Origin: Desulfobacterales bacterium C00003060
GTDB lineage: Bacteria > Desulfobacterota > Desulfobacteria > Desulfobacterales > C00003060
Direction of reading: 5' to 3'
Assembly (NCBI GenBank): GCA_001751085.1
Contig: MAXP01000222.1
Span: 1-6,417 of the forward strand
DNA: 6,417 nucleotides
The translations under genes were made by a program, and so were the position numbers. Position 1 is the first letter of the stretch. Each line of letters begins with the position of its first letter. Below the pieces are notes generated by a model. That model was not told the DNA's origin, did no database searches, and worked only from the letters and a program-made list of their open reading frames with translations. Positions 1 to 6,374 of this stretch are shown here, piece by piece.

Positions 1-94
1 TTGCAAGCCTGAGCAACGCGGCTATTGATGTTCATGGCCGGCGAAAAAGTGTCATTTGTGGCCTTTCGAGGTATATGTACAACATAGATAACAT
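1..94 (+). other. Leader upstream of pheS, possibly after the end of rplT
   Basis: No complete gene fits here. In frame 1 the first four codons read Leu-Gln-Ala-stop (stop at 10-12), which could be the last codons of rplT, the gene that commonly precedes pheS; three residues cannot prove it. Frame 3 stays open from base 3 to a TGA at 96-98 that overlaps the pheS start as ATGA, but its 31 residues resemble no ribosomal protein I know and the open stretch is short enough to be chance. I see no strong sigma-70 promoter, no terminator with a U-tract, and no run of Phe codons of the kind expected for a pheST attenuator leader peptide. Confidence 0.3.
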
Positions 95-1105
95 ATGAAG
101 CAAGAGATTAGAAAGGCAGAGCACGAGGCATTGGAGGCCTTGAATGGTGCCTCAGACCCAACAGGGGTCAGGGCCCTGAAAGCCCGATACGTGGGACGCA
201 AGGGGGCTGTCACAAAGCTTTTGCGAAAGCTCTCCAGTCTGCCTGCAGAGGAAAGACCTGAAACAGGCAGGCTTCTAAACGAGGTAAAAAAAAGGCTTGA
301 GGAGGTTTTTGAAAAGGCCCTGCAAGCCTTTGAGGCGGATCATGAAGAGACCCTGGCAGACGCCCTGGATGTGACCTTGCCGGGACGGCCTGTGGCCAGA
401 GGCCGAATACATCCGATTACCCAGATTACCCGGGCCATCTGCGAAATCTTCCAAGGTCTTGGCTTTGAGATCGTTGAGGGTCCGGATGTGGAATTTGACT
501 ACTACAACTTTGAGGCCCTTAATATACCCCAGTATCATCCTGCCCGTGATATGCACGATACCTTCTATATCTCTCAAAAGATTGTCTTGAGGACTCATAC
601 TTCTCCTATCCAAGTGCGAGTCATGGAGTCACAGCCACCGCCAGTTCGTATTATTGCGCCTGGTAAGGCCTACCGTGTGGATTATGATGTCTCGCATACC
701 CCCATGTTTTACCAGGTGGAAGGACTAATGGTCCAGGAGAACGTATCCTTCGGTGACCTGAAAGGGATCCTGACCACCTTTGCCCGTCAGATCTTTGATG
801 AAGAGACGAGCCTGCGGTTTCGCCCCAGCTTTTTTCCTTTTACTGAGCCAAGCGCCGAGGTCGATATCCGATGCGTGATCTGCAGGGGTAAGGGCTGCCG
901 GGTTTGTTCCCATACCGGATGGCTGGAAGTCCTGGGGGCTGGAATGGTGCACCCGGCTGTATTTGAGATGGTCGGTTATGATACGGACCATTGTACCGGT
1001 TTTGCCTTTGGCATGGGTGTTGAGCGTATCGCCATGCTTAAGTACGGCATTGATGATATCAGAAAATTCTACGAAAATGATCTCAGGTTCCTCGAACAGT
1101 TTTAG
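95..1105 (+). CDS. pheS: Phenylalanyl-tRNA synthetase alpha subunit
   Basis: Catalytic subunit of the cytoplasmic (alpha-beta)2 enzyme that charges tRNA-Phe with phenylalanine using ATP. At 336 residues it is the usual bacterial length. Residues 1-90 form the charged, helical N-terminal arm that contacts tRNA. The class II core follows: motif 1 around 105-135 (HPITQ...GFEIVEGPDVE), the HDTFYI segment at 154-159, RTHTSPIQ at 166-173, motif 2 around 185-215 (YRVDYDVSHTPMFYQVEG), FFPFTEPSAEVD at 246-257, and motif 3 near 303-315 (FAFGMGVERIAML). Cys260, 263, 268 and 271 form a CxxC-x4-CxxC knuckle seen in many PheS proteins but absent from the E. coli one. The start is fixed by an in-frame TAA at 89-91. 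No Shine-Dalgarno lies at normal distance; the nearest purine-rich match, GAGGT at 68-72, is 22 bases away. pheT follows after 107 bases. Confidence 0.97.
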   Translation: MKQEIRKAEHEALEALNGASDPTGVRALKARYVGRKGAVTKLLRKLSSLPAEERPETGRLLNEVKKRLEEVFEKALQAFEADHEETLADALDVTLPGRPVARGRIHPITQITRAICEIFQGLGFEIVEGPDVEFDYYNFEALNIPQYHPARDMHDTFYISQKIVLRTHTSPIQVRVMESQPPPVRIIAPGKAYRVDYDVSHTPMFYQVEGLMVQENVSFGDLKGILTTFARQIFDEETSLRFRPSFFPFTEPSAEVDIRCVICRGKGCRVCSHTGWLEVLGAGMVHPAVFEMVGYDTDHCTGFAFGMGVERIAMLKYGIDDIRKFYENDLRFLEQF

Positions 1106-1123
1106 CCATGCGATTGAAATCAC

Positions 1124-1136
1124 AAGTCCAGGACTT
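1124..1136. repeat. 13-base palindrome in the pheS-pheT gap
   Basis: AAGTCC and GGACTT are perfect 6-base arms around a single A, starting 18 bases after the pheS stop codon. As RNA it could fold to a 5-bp stem with a 3-base loop. A run of six T follows at 1145-1150, separated by 8 bases (AAAGAAGG), so it is a poor intrinsic terminator. It could be an operator half-site pair or chance. Confidence 0.35.
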
Positions 1137-1153
1137 AAAGAAGGTTTTTTGAA

Positions 1154-1182
1154 TTGAATTTTTCTTTTCACATCCCTTTAAC
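1154..1182 (+). promoter_or_regulatory. Weak sigma-70-like promoter candidate before pheT
   Basis: TTGAAT at 1154-1159 matches 4 of 6 bases of the -35 consensus and TTTAAC at 1177-1182 matches 4 of 6 of the -10 consensus, with a 17-base spacer in an AT-rich stretch. Transcription would start near 1189, just where the hairpin over the pheT ribosome binding site begins. The match is weak and read by eye; pheT may simply be read through from pheS. Confidence 0.25.
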
Positions 1183-1188
1183 TTCATG

Positions 1189-1208
1189 CACTCCGCTATT
1201 GAGGAGTG
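1189..1208 (+). promoter_or_regulatory. Hairpin enclosing the pheT Shine-Dalgarno
   Basis: CACTCC (1189-1194) and GGAGTG (1203-1208) are perfect complements with an 8-base loop (GCTATTGA). The 3' arm contains most of the pheT ribosome binding site: AGGAG at 1202-1206 lies 6 bases before the ATG at 1213, ideal spacing. If the stem forms in the mRNA, it hides the site from the ribosome, which could limit pheT translation unless something opens it. The pairing is visible; regulation is inference, and 6 bp is only moderately stable. Confidence 0.45.
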
Positions 1209-1212
1209 ACAA

Positions 1213-3630
1213 ATGAAAGCTAGCCTGAGCTGGCTCAAGGATTATGTGACCATCGACATGGATGTGGTCAAGCTGGCCGAAGCCCTGACCATGGCAGGGC
1301 TGGAAGTGGAAGCTCTCGTAGATCGGTACGGATATCTGGACCAAGTCGTGGTGGGACGCATCGTTGAAATGGCTCCCCATCCAGAGGCTGACAGGCTTTC
1401 AGTGTGCGGGGTGGATGTGGGCACCGGGGTAAAGCCAGTTGTATGCGGCGCTTCGAATATCAAAGAAGGGGACCTTGTGCCGGTCGCACTTCCTGGTGCC
1501 AGACTCCTATCAGGCGATACCATAGAGGCTGGACAGATCCATGGACAGGCGTCAGAAGGGATGTTATGTTCAGAAGCAGAGATTGGCCTTGGAATGGATG
1601 GTTCCGGCATCCTTTTGCTTTCGGAGACGGCCAGACCTGGCCTTGGGATTGCTTTCGCTCTCAGCCTTTCAGACACCATCATTGAGTTTGACCTTACACC
1701 CAATCGTTCCGATTGCCTAAGTATTATCGGCATAGCCCGTGAGGTGGCAGCGATCCTTAAAACCACCTTGAAATATCCCGAAGTGAAAGTCCCGCCAGGT
1801 GAGACGTCTATAGAGGAACTTGCATCTATAACCATTGAAGCCCCGGATCACTGTCCCCGGTATACGGCAATGGTGGTCACGGACCTTAGTGTCGGGCCAT
1901 CACCTTTTTGGCTTCAAGACAGATTACTCTCGGTGGGGATCAGGACCATCAATAATGTCGTAGATGTGACGAACTTCGTCCTCATGGAGATGGGTCAACC
2001 CCTCCATGCCTTTGATTTTGACCGTCTGGCCGAACACCGCATCGTCGTAAAAACTGCTGAGGAAGGTCAATCCTTCAAGACCCTGGATGGCTTAGAACGC
2101 ACCCTCGGCCCTGATACGCTCATGATCTCCGACGGCAAGGGGCCTGTGGCTCTGGCCGGTATCATGGGCGGACTTGAATCGGAAATCCAGGACTACACTA
2201 CGAAGGTGCTTATTGAAAGTGCCTATTTCAACCCGATCACTACCCGCCGCACAGCCAGACGGCTCGGGTTGAATACCGAATCATCATACAGATTCGAGCG
2301 GGGCGTGGACCCTGCCGGTATCAGAAAGGCACTGGATCGTGCAGCTCAGCTCATGGTCGAAATAGCAGGGGGGAAGCTTGCTGAAGGGGTTGTTGACGTT
2401 TATCCCCGACCAATTCCTGAAAGGGTTATAGATCTCAGTGTAAAGCGGACCAATCGGCTCCTGGGCACCTTTTTGACCCAGGACGAGGTTGGCGCTTATC
2501 TGAAATCCGTAGAACTGGACGTAGAACCCCTGGATGAGGATCGACTAAGGATAGTGCCTCCAACCTTTCGTGTGGACATTACCCGACCCGAGGACGTGAT
2601 GGAAGAGGTGGCCCGTCTGAAGGGGTATGATGAGATTCCGACTACACATCCTGTATCTCATGTTGTGGCCGGGAAACCGGACAAGAAGCTCCAAGCGAGG
2701 CATCGACTCCGCGAGTTGCTTGCCGGTTGCGGATTTTCAGAGATCGTGACCTACAGTTTTATGTCCGGGGATGCCTGTGACCAGCTCTTGCTCAACGATC
2801 AAGACCAACGCCGGCAGATGGTGACCATCCTGAATCCCCTGACTGAAGAGCAATCGGTTATGAGGTCCTCCTTGCTTCCGGGTCTTCTTGCTGCTATGTA
2901 CCGAAACGGCAAATATGGAAATGAAAACCTAATGATTTTCGAACTCGGCAAGGTGTTTTTCCACACTTCCCAGGACCAACTCCCAGAGGAAATAGAGATG
3001 ATCTCCGGGCTCTGGACCGGTGAACGTCAAGCAAAAACATGGCACTTCAAGGGAGCAGAAGTAGACTTCTATGACATGAAAGGGGTGGTCGAAGCTGTAT
3101 GCGATGGACTAAACATAACAGGTGTACGCTTTGCTCCCATAACCGGCAATGACAATTCTTATCTGAGACCGGGCTATGCAGCGCAAATCAATGCAGGCAA
3201 CGAGATGCTGGGTACGGTGGGGGAATTATCCCAACAGGTATTGACGAATTTCGGGCTAAAACACATTGCCTATTGCTTTGATTTCAAATTTGATCGCCTT
3301 GTCGATCATGTGTCAGATGGAAAGCGTGCGCAAACACCCTCCCGTTTCCCAGCCACCACAAGAGACATTGCCCTGATACTCGATAATACTGTCCAGGCCC
3401 AGGCCATTTTTGATTTCATAGAAAGCATGGGGCAAGCGTTCTTAGAGCGGGTGGAAATCTTTGACGTGTATACCGGGTCACCAGTGCCTGAGGGGAGGAA
3501 GAGTCTCGGCGTTAGGTTTACATACCAATCATATGAAAGAAGCCTTACGGATCGCGAGGTGGACAAGATCCACGAGACCGTTACCAGGGAGGCATTGAAG
3601 GAGTTTAATGCCCAGTTGCCGCCATCGTGA
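1213..3630 (+). CDS. pheT: Phenylalanyl-tRNA synthetase beta subunit
   Basis: Non-catalytic partner of PheS that supplies tRNA binding and editing of mischarged Tyr-tRNA-Phe. Its 805 residues match full-length bacterial PheT. Domain order: N-terminal helical start MKASLSWLKDYV; EMAP-II/OB-type tRNA-binding domain at about 40-150 (VVVGRIVEMAPHPEADRLSVC); B3/B4 editing region at about 210-390 (NNVVDVTNFVLMEMGQPLHAFD at 247-268, then GIMGG and SSYRFERGVDP); B5 domain at about 405-475, with the conserved FRVDITRPEDVMEEVAR; catalytic-like core at about 485-690; C-terminal FDX-ACB anticodon-binding domain at about 708-801 (SRFPATTRDIA, then FTYQSYERSLTDREV). The ATG is supported by AGGAG 6 bases upstream, which sits in a potential hairpin. 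ihfA begins 70 bases downstream. No frameshift or missing domain is evident. Confidence 0.98.
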   Translation: MKASLSWLKDYVTIDMDVVKLAEALTMAGLEVEALVDRYGYLDQVVVGRIVEMAPHPEADRLSVCGVDVGTGVKPVVCGASNIKEGDLVPVALPGARLLSGDTIEAGQIHGQASEGMLCSEAEIGLGMDGSGILLLSETARPGLGIAFALSLSDTIIEFDLTPNRSDCLSIIGIAREVAAILKTTLKYPEVKVPPGETSIEELASITIEAPDHCPRYTAMVVTDLSVGPSPFWLQDRLLSVGIRTINNVVDVTNFVLMEMGQPLHAFDFDRLAEHRIVVKTAEEGQSFKTLDGLERTLGPDTLMISDGKGPVALAGIMGGLESEIQDYTTKVLIESAYFNPITTRRTARRLGLNTESSYRFERGVDPAGIRKALDRAAQLMVEIAGGKLAEGVVDVYPRPIPERVIDLSVKRTNRLLGTFLTQDEVGAYLKSVELDVEPLDEDRLRIVPPTFRVDITRPEDVMEEVARLKGYDEIPTTHPVSHVVAGKPDKKLQARHRLRELLAGCGFSEIVTYSFMSGDACDQLLLNDQDQRRQMVTILNPLTEEQSVMRSSLLPGLLAAMYRNGKYGNENLMIFELGKVFFHTSQDQLPEEIEMISGLWTGERQAKTWHFKGAEVDFYDMKGVVEAVCDGLNITGVRFAPITGNDNSYLRPGYAAQINAGNEMLGTVGELSQQVLTNFGLKHIAYCFDFKFDRLVDHVSDGKRAQTPSRFPATTRDIALILDNTVQAQAIFDFIESMGQAFLERVEIFDVYTGSPVPEGRKSLGVRFTYQSYERSLTDREVDKIHETVTREALKEFNAQLPPS

Positions 3631-3647
3631 CAAGAACTTCGCTAAAA

Positions 3648-3676
3648 CGCACACATAGCCATGTACGGCATACAAT
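3648..3676 (+). promoter_or_regulatory. Possible promoter for ihfA-merR
   Basis: TACAAT at 3671-3676 matches 5 of 6 bases of the sigma-70 -10 element; 17 bases upstream CGCACA (3648-3653) is a poor -35. Transcription would start about 18 bases before the ihfA ATG. The -10 overlaps a small inverted repeat TGTA-CGGCA-TACA (3662-3674) that might be an operator. The 70-base gap after pheT would allow a separate promoter, but the evidence is only this eye-read match. Confidence 0.25.
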
Positions 3677-3700
3677 TCCTGAGCGAATCGATAACAAGAA

Positions 3701-4012
3701 ATGAACAAGAAAGACATAGTGGAGGCAATTTACACCAGAGTCGGATTTTCCAAGCGGGAAACCGCTGCGATCGTTGATAAAGCCCTTGAATTGTTGAAGA
3801 CAGCCTTGGCCGAAGGAGATTCAGTGATGATTTCGGCCTTTGGAAAGCTTTCTGTGTGGGAAAAAAGGGCTCACAAAGGCAGAAATCCCAAAACAGGTGA
3901 GACCATAACACTGCCCGCGCGGAAGGTTGTAACCTTCAAAGTAAGCCGTGTGCTTAAGGAGCGAATCAATGCAGCCCACAGAGACCGAGATACCAGAAAA
4001 GCGGTATTTTAG
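3701..4012 (+). CDS. ihfA: Integration host factor alpha subunit (HU/IHF family)
   Basis: Small DNA-bending protein that pairs with IhfB and bends DNA sharply in the nucleoid, assisting transcription, replication and site-specific recombination. The 103 residues have the family layout: two N-terminal helices (about 3-38), the turn ISAFGKL at 44-50, the DNA-binding beta arm with GRNPKTGE at 60-67 (Pro63 is the intercalating proline position), then ARKVVTFK at 73-80 and a C-terminal helix. The sequence GRNPKTGE...ARKVVTF, together with its place directly after pheT, as in many proteobacteria including E. coli, favours IhfA over HU. The start is fixed by an in-frame TAA at 3692-3694, and no strong ribosome binding site precedes it. 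Its last 14 codons overlap the start of the MerR gene in another frame, and the C-terminal tail (about 93-103, HRDRDTRKAVF) is basic. Confidence 0.93.
   Translation: MNKKDIVEAIYTRVGFSKRETAAIVDKALELLKTALAEGDSVMISAFGKLSVWEKRAHKGRNPKTGETITLPARKVVTFKVSRVLKERINAAHRDRDTRKAVF
3956..3961 (+). promoter_or_regulatory. Ribosome binding site inside ihfA that sets the merR start
   Basis: AAGGAG lies 7 bases before the ATG at 3969. It decides between this ATG and a GTG seven codons upstream at 3948, which has no comparable site. It is embedded in the coding sequence of ihfA, so ribosomes finishing ihfA pass over it. Confidence 0.75.
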
Positions 4013-4319
4013 GATCAGTGAGGTTAGCGAGATAACTGGCATTGAGCCATACGTACTGCGATACTGGGAGACAGAGTTCCCGAAAATCAACCCTGCCAGA
4101 TCCCGCTCCGGGCAACGCCTGTACAAAAGGCGTGACATAGAAATTATTCTGCAGATTAAAGATCTGCTGTACCAGAAAAAATTCACTATTGCCGGAGCCA
4201 AACAATTTCTCCGGCACCCCCCCAAAGAACCCAAACTTGCCGTTGGCGACAGCCAACCCATCACATTGGAACAGCTCAGGGACGAACTGTTAGCTATCAG
4301 GGATCTGTTAAGCATATAA
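3969..4319 (+). CDS. Small MerR-family DNA-binding regulator
   Basis: A 116-residue cytoplasmic transcription regulator of unknown target. Residues 12-80 form a MerR-type winged helix-turn-helix: FRISEVSEITGI (helix-turn-helix start), then VLRYWETEFP at 29-38, the wing with GQRLYKRRDIEIILQIKDLL at 48-67, and FTIAGAKQFL at 72-81. The RYWE signature is typical of the MerR group found beside ihfA in deltaproteobacteria. There are no cysteines, so it is not a thiol- or metal-sensing MerR of the classical kind. The 35-residue tail carries a short predicted helix (ITLEQLRDELLAIRDLL), which could pair two subunits as in other MerR dimers. It overlaps ihfA by 44 bases in a different frame, so the two are almost certainly co-transcribed. 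What it senses cannot be told from sequence. Confidence 0.88.
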   Translation: MQPTETEIPEKRYFRISEVSEITGIEPYVLRYWETEFPKINPARSRSGQRLYKRRDIEIILQIKDLLYQKKFTIAGAKQFLRHPPKEPKLAVGDSQPITLEQLRDELLAIRDLLSI

Positions 4320-4331
4320 ACATAAACATGG

Positions 4332-5312
4332 TCACTGACGTTCGTCCAGCCTCCTGATTATCCAGCGGGAAAGTGCCTTTCGATCCTGGTATTGAACAAT
4401 GCCTTCGAGGTTTTTCAGTGGGATTTCTGCCCTGGCCATCTCCTTGTGCCCGCCGGCGGCGCCTATCTGTCCAAGGCTTTGGCCCAGTAGCTTTCCAGCA
4501 TCTTTTCGGATTCCATCATTCCTTACTATGATGATCAAGCGCCCCTTATAAATGCCTGACACAAAAGTCCATGCGATGTCGTGAATTTTCATGAAAAAGT
4601 CGGCAATGGACACACAAACGTCCGGGTTTGAAACCGGGCCAATGTGGACGTGGATGCGGTGCTTTTGGACAGACTTGGACTCTAAGGCAATTCGGTAATA
4701 TTTCAAAAAATCGAGCGTTATTTCTGCCTGCTCGATCTTCTTGGCCATATGAATGTTGATGTGCCGAAAGAGATACTGGAAGGCATTCACATCTTCCATG
4801 ATGGCCTTACGCTGGAAGTTCATCGTATCTGTCTTGATGCCATAGAAGAGTGCCGTGGCGAGCCTGGCAGAAGGGTTGATCTTGCTTGCCCGAAGGTATT
4901 GGGTCATGATGGTGGATACAGCGCCATAGTGTGGGCGTATGTCCATGAATGGAGCTTTGGCTCCAGTATCGGGATGGTGGTCGATGATGATATCGAAGTT
5001 GATGTCACTAAAACACTCATTGTGACTCGGCTGGGAGTCGATGATGGCATAGCGGGTAAATTGGCCTTGATCGACTTCCTTTGTCGGGACTACATCGAGC
5101 TTGAGCAATCGGATCATGGCCAGATTGTCAGGCCGCGTGATTGTATTTATACTGGCGATGGTGGTTGCAGAGACCCGTCGCCACAAAAGGCGTTTCAACG
5201 CCATGGCGCCGGCCATGGCATCCGGGTCTGCGTTGATCAGGATAAGCAGGCGGTCTTCTCGACAAAAAAGGCCAAGGAGACGGCGCAGTTTTTCTGACGT
5301 AGAGGCTCCCAT
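4332..5312 (-). CDS. DHH/DHHA1-family phosphoesterase
   Basis: Probable Mn2+-dependent phosphoesterase related to NrnA (nanoRNase/pAp phosphatase) and RecJ, acting in the cytoplasm on short nucleotides; the exact substrate is unknown. In 326 residues the N-terminal DHH domain shows motif I as INADPDA (26-32), motif II IIDSQ with Asp92, the DHH signature at 111-113 followed by P-D, and motif IV TDT with Asp162. The C-terminal DHHA1 domain carries IGAAGGHKEMA at 283-293, the substrate-binding GGH loop. Motif I lacks the His of NrnA-type HxxPDxDA: Leu25 stands there. RecJ proteins also lack it, so activity is plausible. The chosen ATG is 20 bases after miaA; an in-frame TAG at 5340-5342 (read on -) bounds it, and only a weak GGGA 11 bases upstream serves as ribosome binding site. 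It probably shares a transcript with miaA. Confidence 0.85.
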   Translation of the reverse strand: MGASTSEKLRRLLGLFCREDRLLILINADPDAMAGAMALKRLLWRRVSATTIASINTITRPDNLAMIRLLKLDVVPTKEVDQGQFTRYAIIDSQPSHNECFSDINFDIIIDHHPDTGAKAPFMDIRPHYGAVSTIMTQYLRASKINPSARLATALFYGIKTDTMNFQRKAIMEDVNAFQYLFRHINIHMAKKIEQAEITLDFLKYYRIALESKSVQKHRIHVHIGPVSNPDVCVSIADFFMKIHDIAWTFVSGIYKGRLIIIVRNDGIRKDAGKLLGQSLGQIGAAGGHKEMARAEIPLKNLEGIVQYQDRKALSRWIIRRLDERQ

Positions 5313-5332
5313 GACGAATGTTGTCCCGCAAG

Positions 5333-6271
5333 TTAGGGTCTAATACAATGTCCTGTCAATAGAGAATCGACCTTGCTCCGCATAAGGTCAATCTCCGGGG
5401 GTTGCGCCCAGAGTATCTCAGGATCTGCCCTGAACCATGTGAGCTGTCGTTTGGCATAACGGCGAGTGTCCCGCTTGAAAAGGCGAATGGTTTCCTCCCA
5501 TGCAATGCGTCCCTCGAGATAGTCCGCCATGTGACGGTATCCGATAGACTGCATGGACTTGAGGGTTGAGGGATAGCCATGATCCAGCAACCATCTCACC
5601 TCTTCTAATAATCCAGATGCCAGCATCAGATCAACGCGTCTGTCAATGTGATCATACAAGATGTCCCTGTCCAGTGTCAACCCGATCTTGAGTGTCCTGT
5701 AACGGATATCTCGAAAACCGTGGGCCTTCTGGTGGTAGGAGATAGGTTTTCCCGTAACCTGATGAACCTCGAGGGCACGCATGATCCGGCAAGTGTCGTT
5801 GGGATGAATTCTTGCGGCGGCCGCAGGATCGAGTTTTTGCAGCCGCTGGTAAAGGGCGTCGAGACCAAAGGTTTCGACCTCTTTTTTCAATCTTTCGCGC
5901 ACGTCCCTATCTTGTTCATGCTCCCTGAAGATTCCCCCCGTGAGGACCTTGATGTAAAGGCCCGTGCCGCCAACGACAAAGACGTGGCGCCTTTTTTGAT
6001 GAAGGTCCCGGATTACTGCATCTGCCATTTTTCTGAAAAGGGCCGCACTAAAAGGCTCATCCGGGTTTACCACATCGATGAGATGGTGGGGTACACGCGC
6101 CCGTTGTTGCTGGGTAATCTTTGCCGTGCCAATGTCCATGTACCTGTAAACCTGCATGGCATCAGCGCTGATGATCTCAGCTCCCAGGGTTTCAGCCAGG
6201 GCAATCCCCACATCGGTTTTCCCGACGCAGGTGGGGCCTGAAATGATGATCAGTGGTGGTGTTTGAGACAT
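5333..6271 (-). CDS. miaA: tRNA dimethylallyltransferase (MiaA)
   Basis: Transfers a dimethylallyl group to N6 of adenosine 37, next to the anticodon of tRNAs that read codons starting with U; this is the first step towards ms2i6A and aids codon pairing and frame maintenance. At 312 residues it is full length. Visible family motifs: P-loop GPTCVGKT at 12-19; SADAMQVYRYMDIGTAK at 35-51, containing the catalytic Asp37 and the usual S-A-D-S with Ala in place of the second Ser; VGGTGLYI at 100-107; RIMRALEVHQVTGKPIS at 162-178; RRVDLML...GLLEEV at 211-225; SIGYRHM at 242-248; and RRYAKRQLTWFR at 270-281. The DHH phosphoesterase follows 20 bases after the stop. Start is the ATG at 6269-6271; no strong ribosome binding site is seen. 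Confidence 0.96.
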   Translation of the reverse strand: MSQTPPLIIISGPTCVGKTDVGIALAETLGAEIISADAMQVYRYMDIGTAKITQQQRARVPHHLIDVVNPDEPFSAALFRKMADAVIRDLHQKRRHVFVVGGTGLYIKVLTGGIFREHEQDRDVRERLKKEVETFGLDALYQRLQKLDPAAAARIHPNDTCRIMRALEVHQVTGKPISYHQKAHGFRDIRYRTLKIGLTLDRDILYDHIDRRVDLMLASGLLEEVRWLLDHGYPSTLKSMQSIGYRHMADYLEGRIAWEETIRLFKRDTRRYAKRQLTWFRADPEILWAQPPEIDLMRSKVDSLLTGHCIRP

Positions 6272-6346
6272 AATGATATCTTATTCGGCATCTTTCACGA
6301 CAACTCAAAAGTAGTTTACACTTTGTTGATATTGAATTTTGGCAGT
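6272..6346 (-). promoter_or_regulatory. AT-rich leader upstream of miaA
   Basis: This stretch must carry the miaA leader unless transcription comes from beyond the window. The best pair I find on the - strand is TTGAGT and AATAAG separated by 17 bases, ending about 8 bases before the ATG, which would give an almost leaderless message. No purine-rich ribosome binding site stands out. An inverted repeat GAATTT (6334-6339) / AAATTC (6348-6353) joins it to the adjacent repeats. Confidence 0.25.
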
Positions 6347-6374
6347 GAAATTCGAAACTTGAAATTTGAAATTG
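6347..6374. repeat. Four tandem 7-base repeats (GAAAYTN)
   Basis: Read on +, the units are GAAATTC, GAAACTT, GAAATTT and GAAATTG, back to back without interruption. The first five positions are conserved apart from one T/C change. The block lies about 75 bases upstream of miaA and outside any gene I can see. Its last two units are also one arm of the inverted repeat that reaches the window end. Confidence 0.7.

Noticed and set aside
3..98. Open frame running into pheS with an ATGA overlap, considered as an upstream coupled gene
   Set aside because: Only 31 codons are open, the sequence does not resemble the end of RplT or any family I recognise, and an open run of this length is common by chance.
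1242..1835. 197-codon open frame on - opposite pheT
   Set aside because: It is antisense to the conserved tRNA-binding domain of PheT, rich in Ser, Pro and Arg as is typical of shadow frames, and has no known motif.
3948..3968. GTG start giving the MerR protein seven extra residues
   Set aside because: No ribosome binding site fits it, whereas AAGGAG lies 7 bases before the ATG at 3969; the extra residues match nothing in the family.
4280..4347. 8-bp inverted repeat GGACGAAC / GTTCGTCC spanning the two convergent stop codons, considered as a bidirectional terminator
   Set aside because: The arms are 52 bases apart, lie in the two coding regions and have no U-tract; an 8-bp match at such spacing is expected by chance several times in a window this size.
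4749..5297. 182-codon open frame on + opposite the DHH gene
   Set aside because: It is antisense to a clear DHH/DHHA1 protein with all motifs in order, and its translation shows no recognisable domain.
5648..6241. 197-codon open frame on + opposite miaA
   Set aside because: It lies wholly antisense to a full-length MiaA and its translation looks like a shadow frame.
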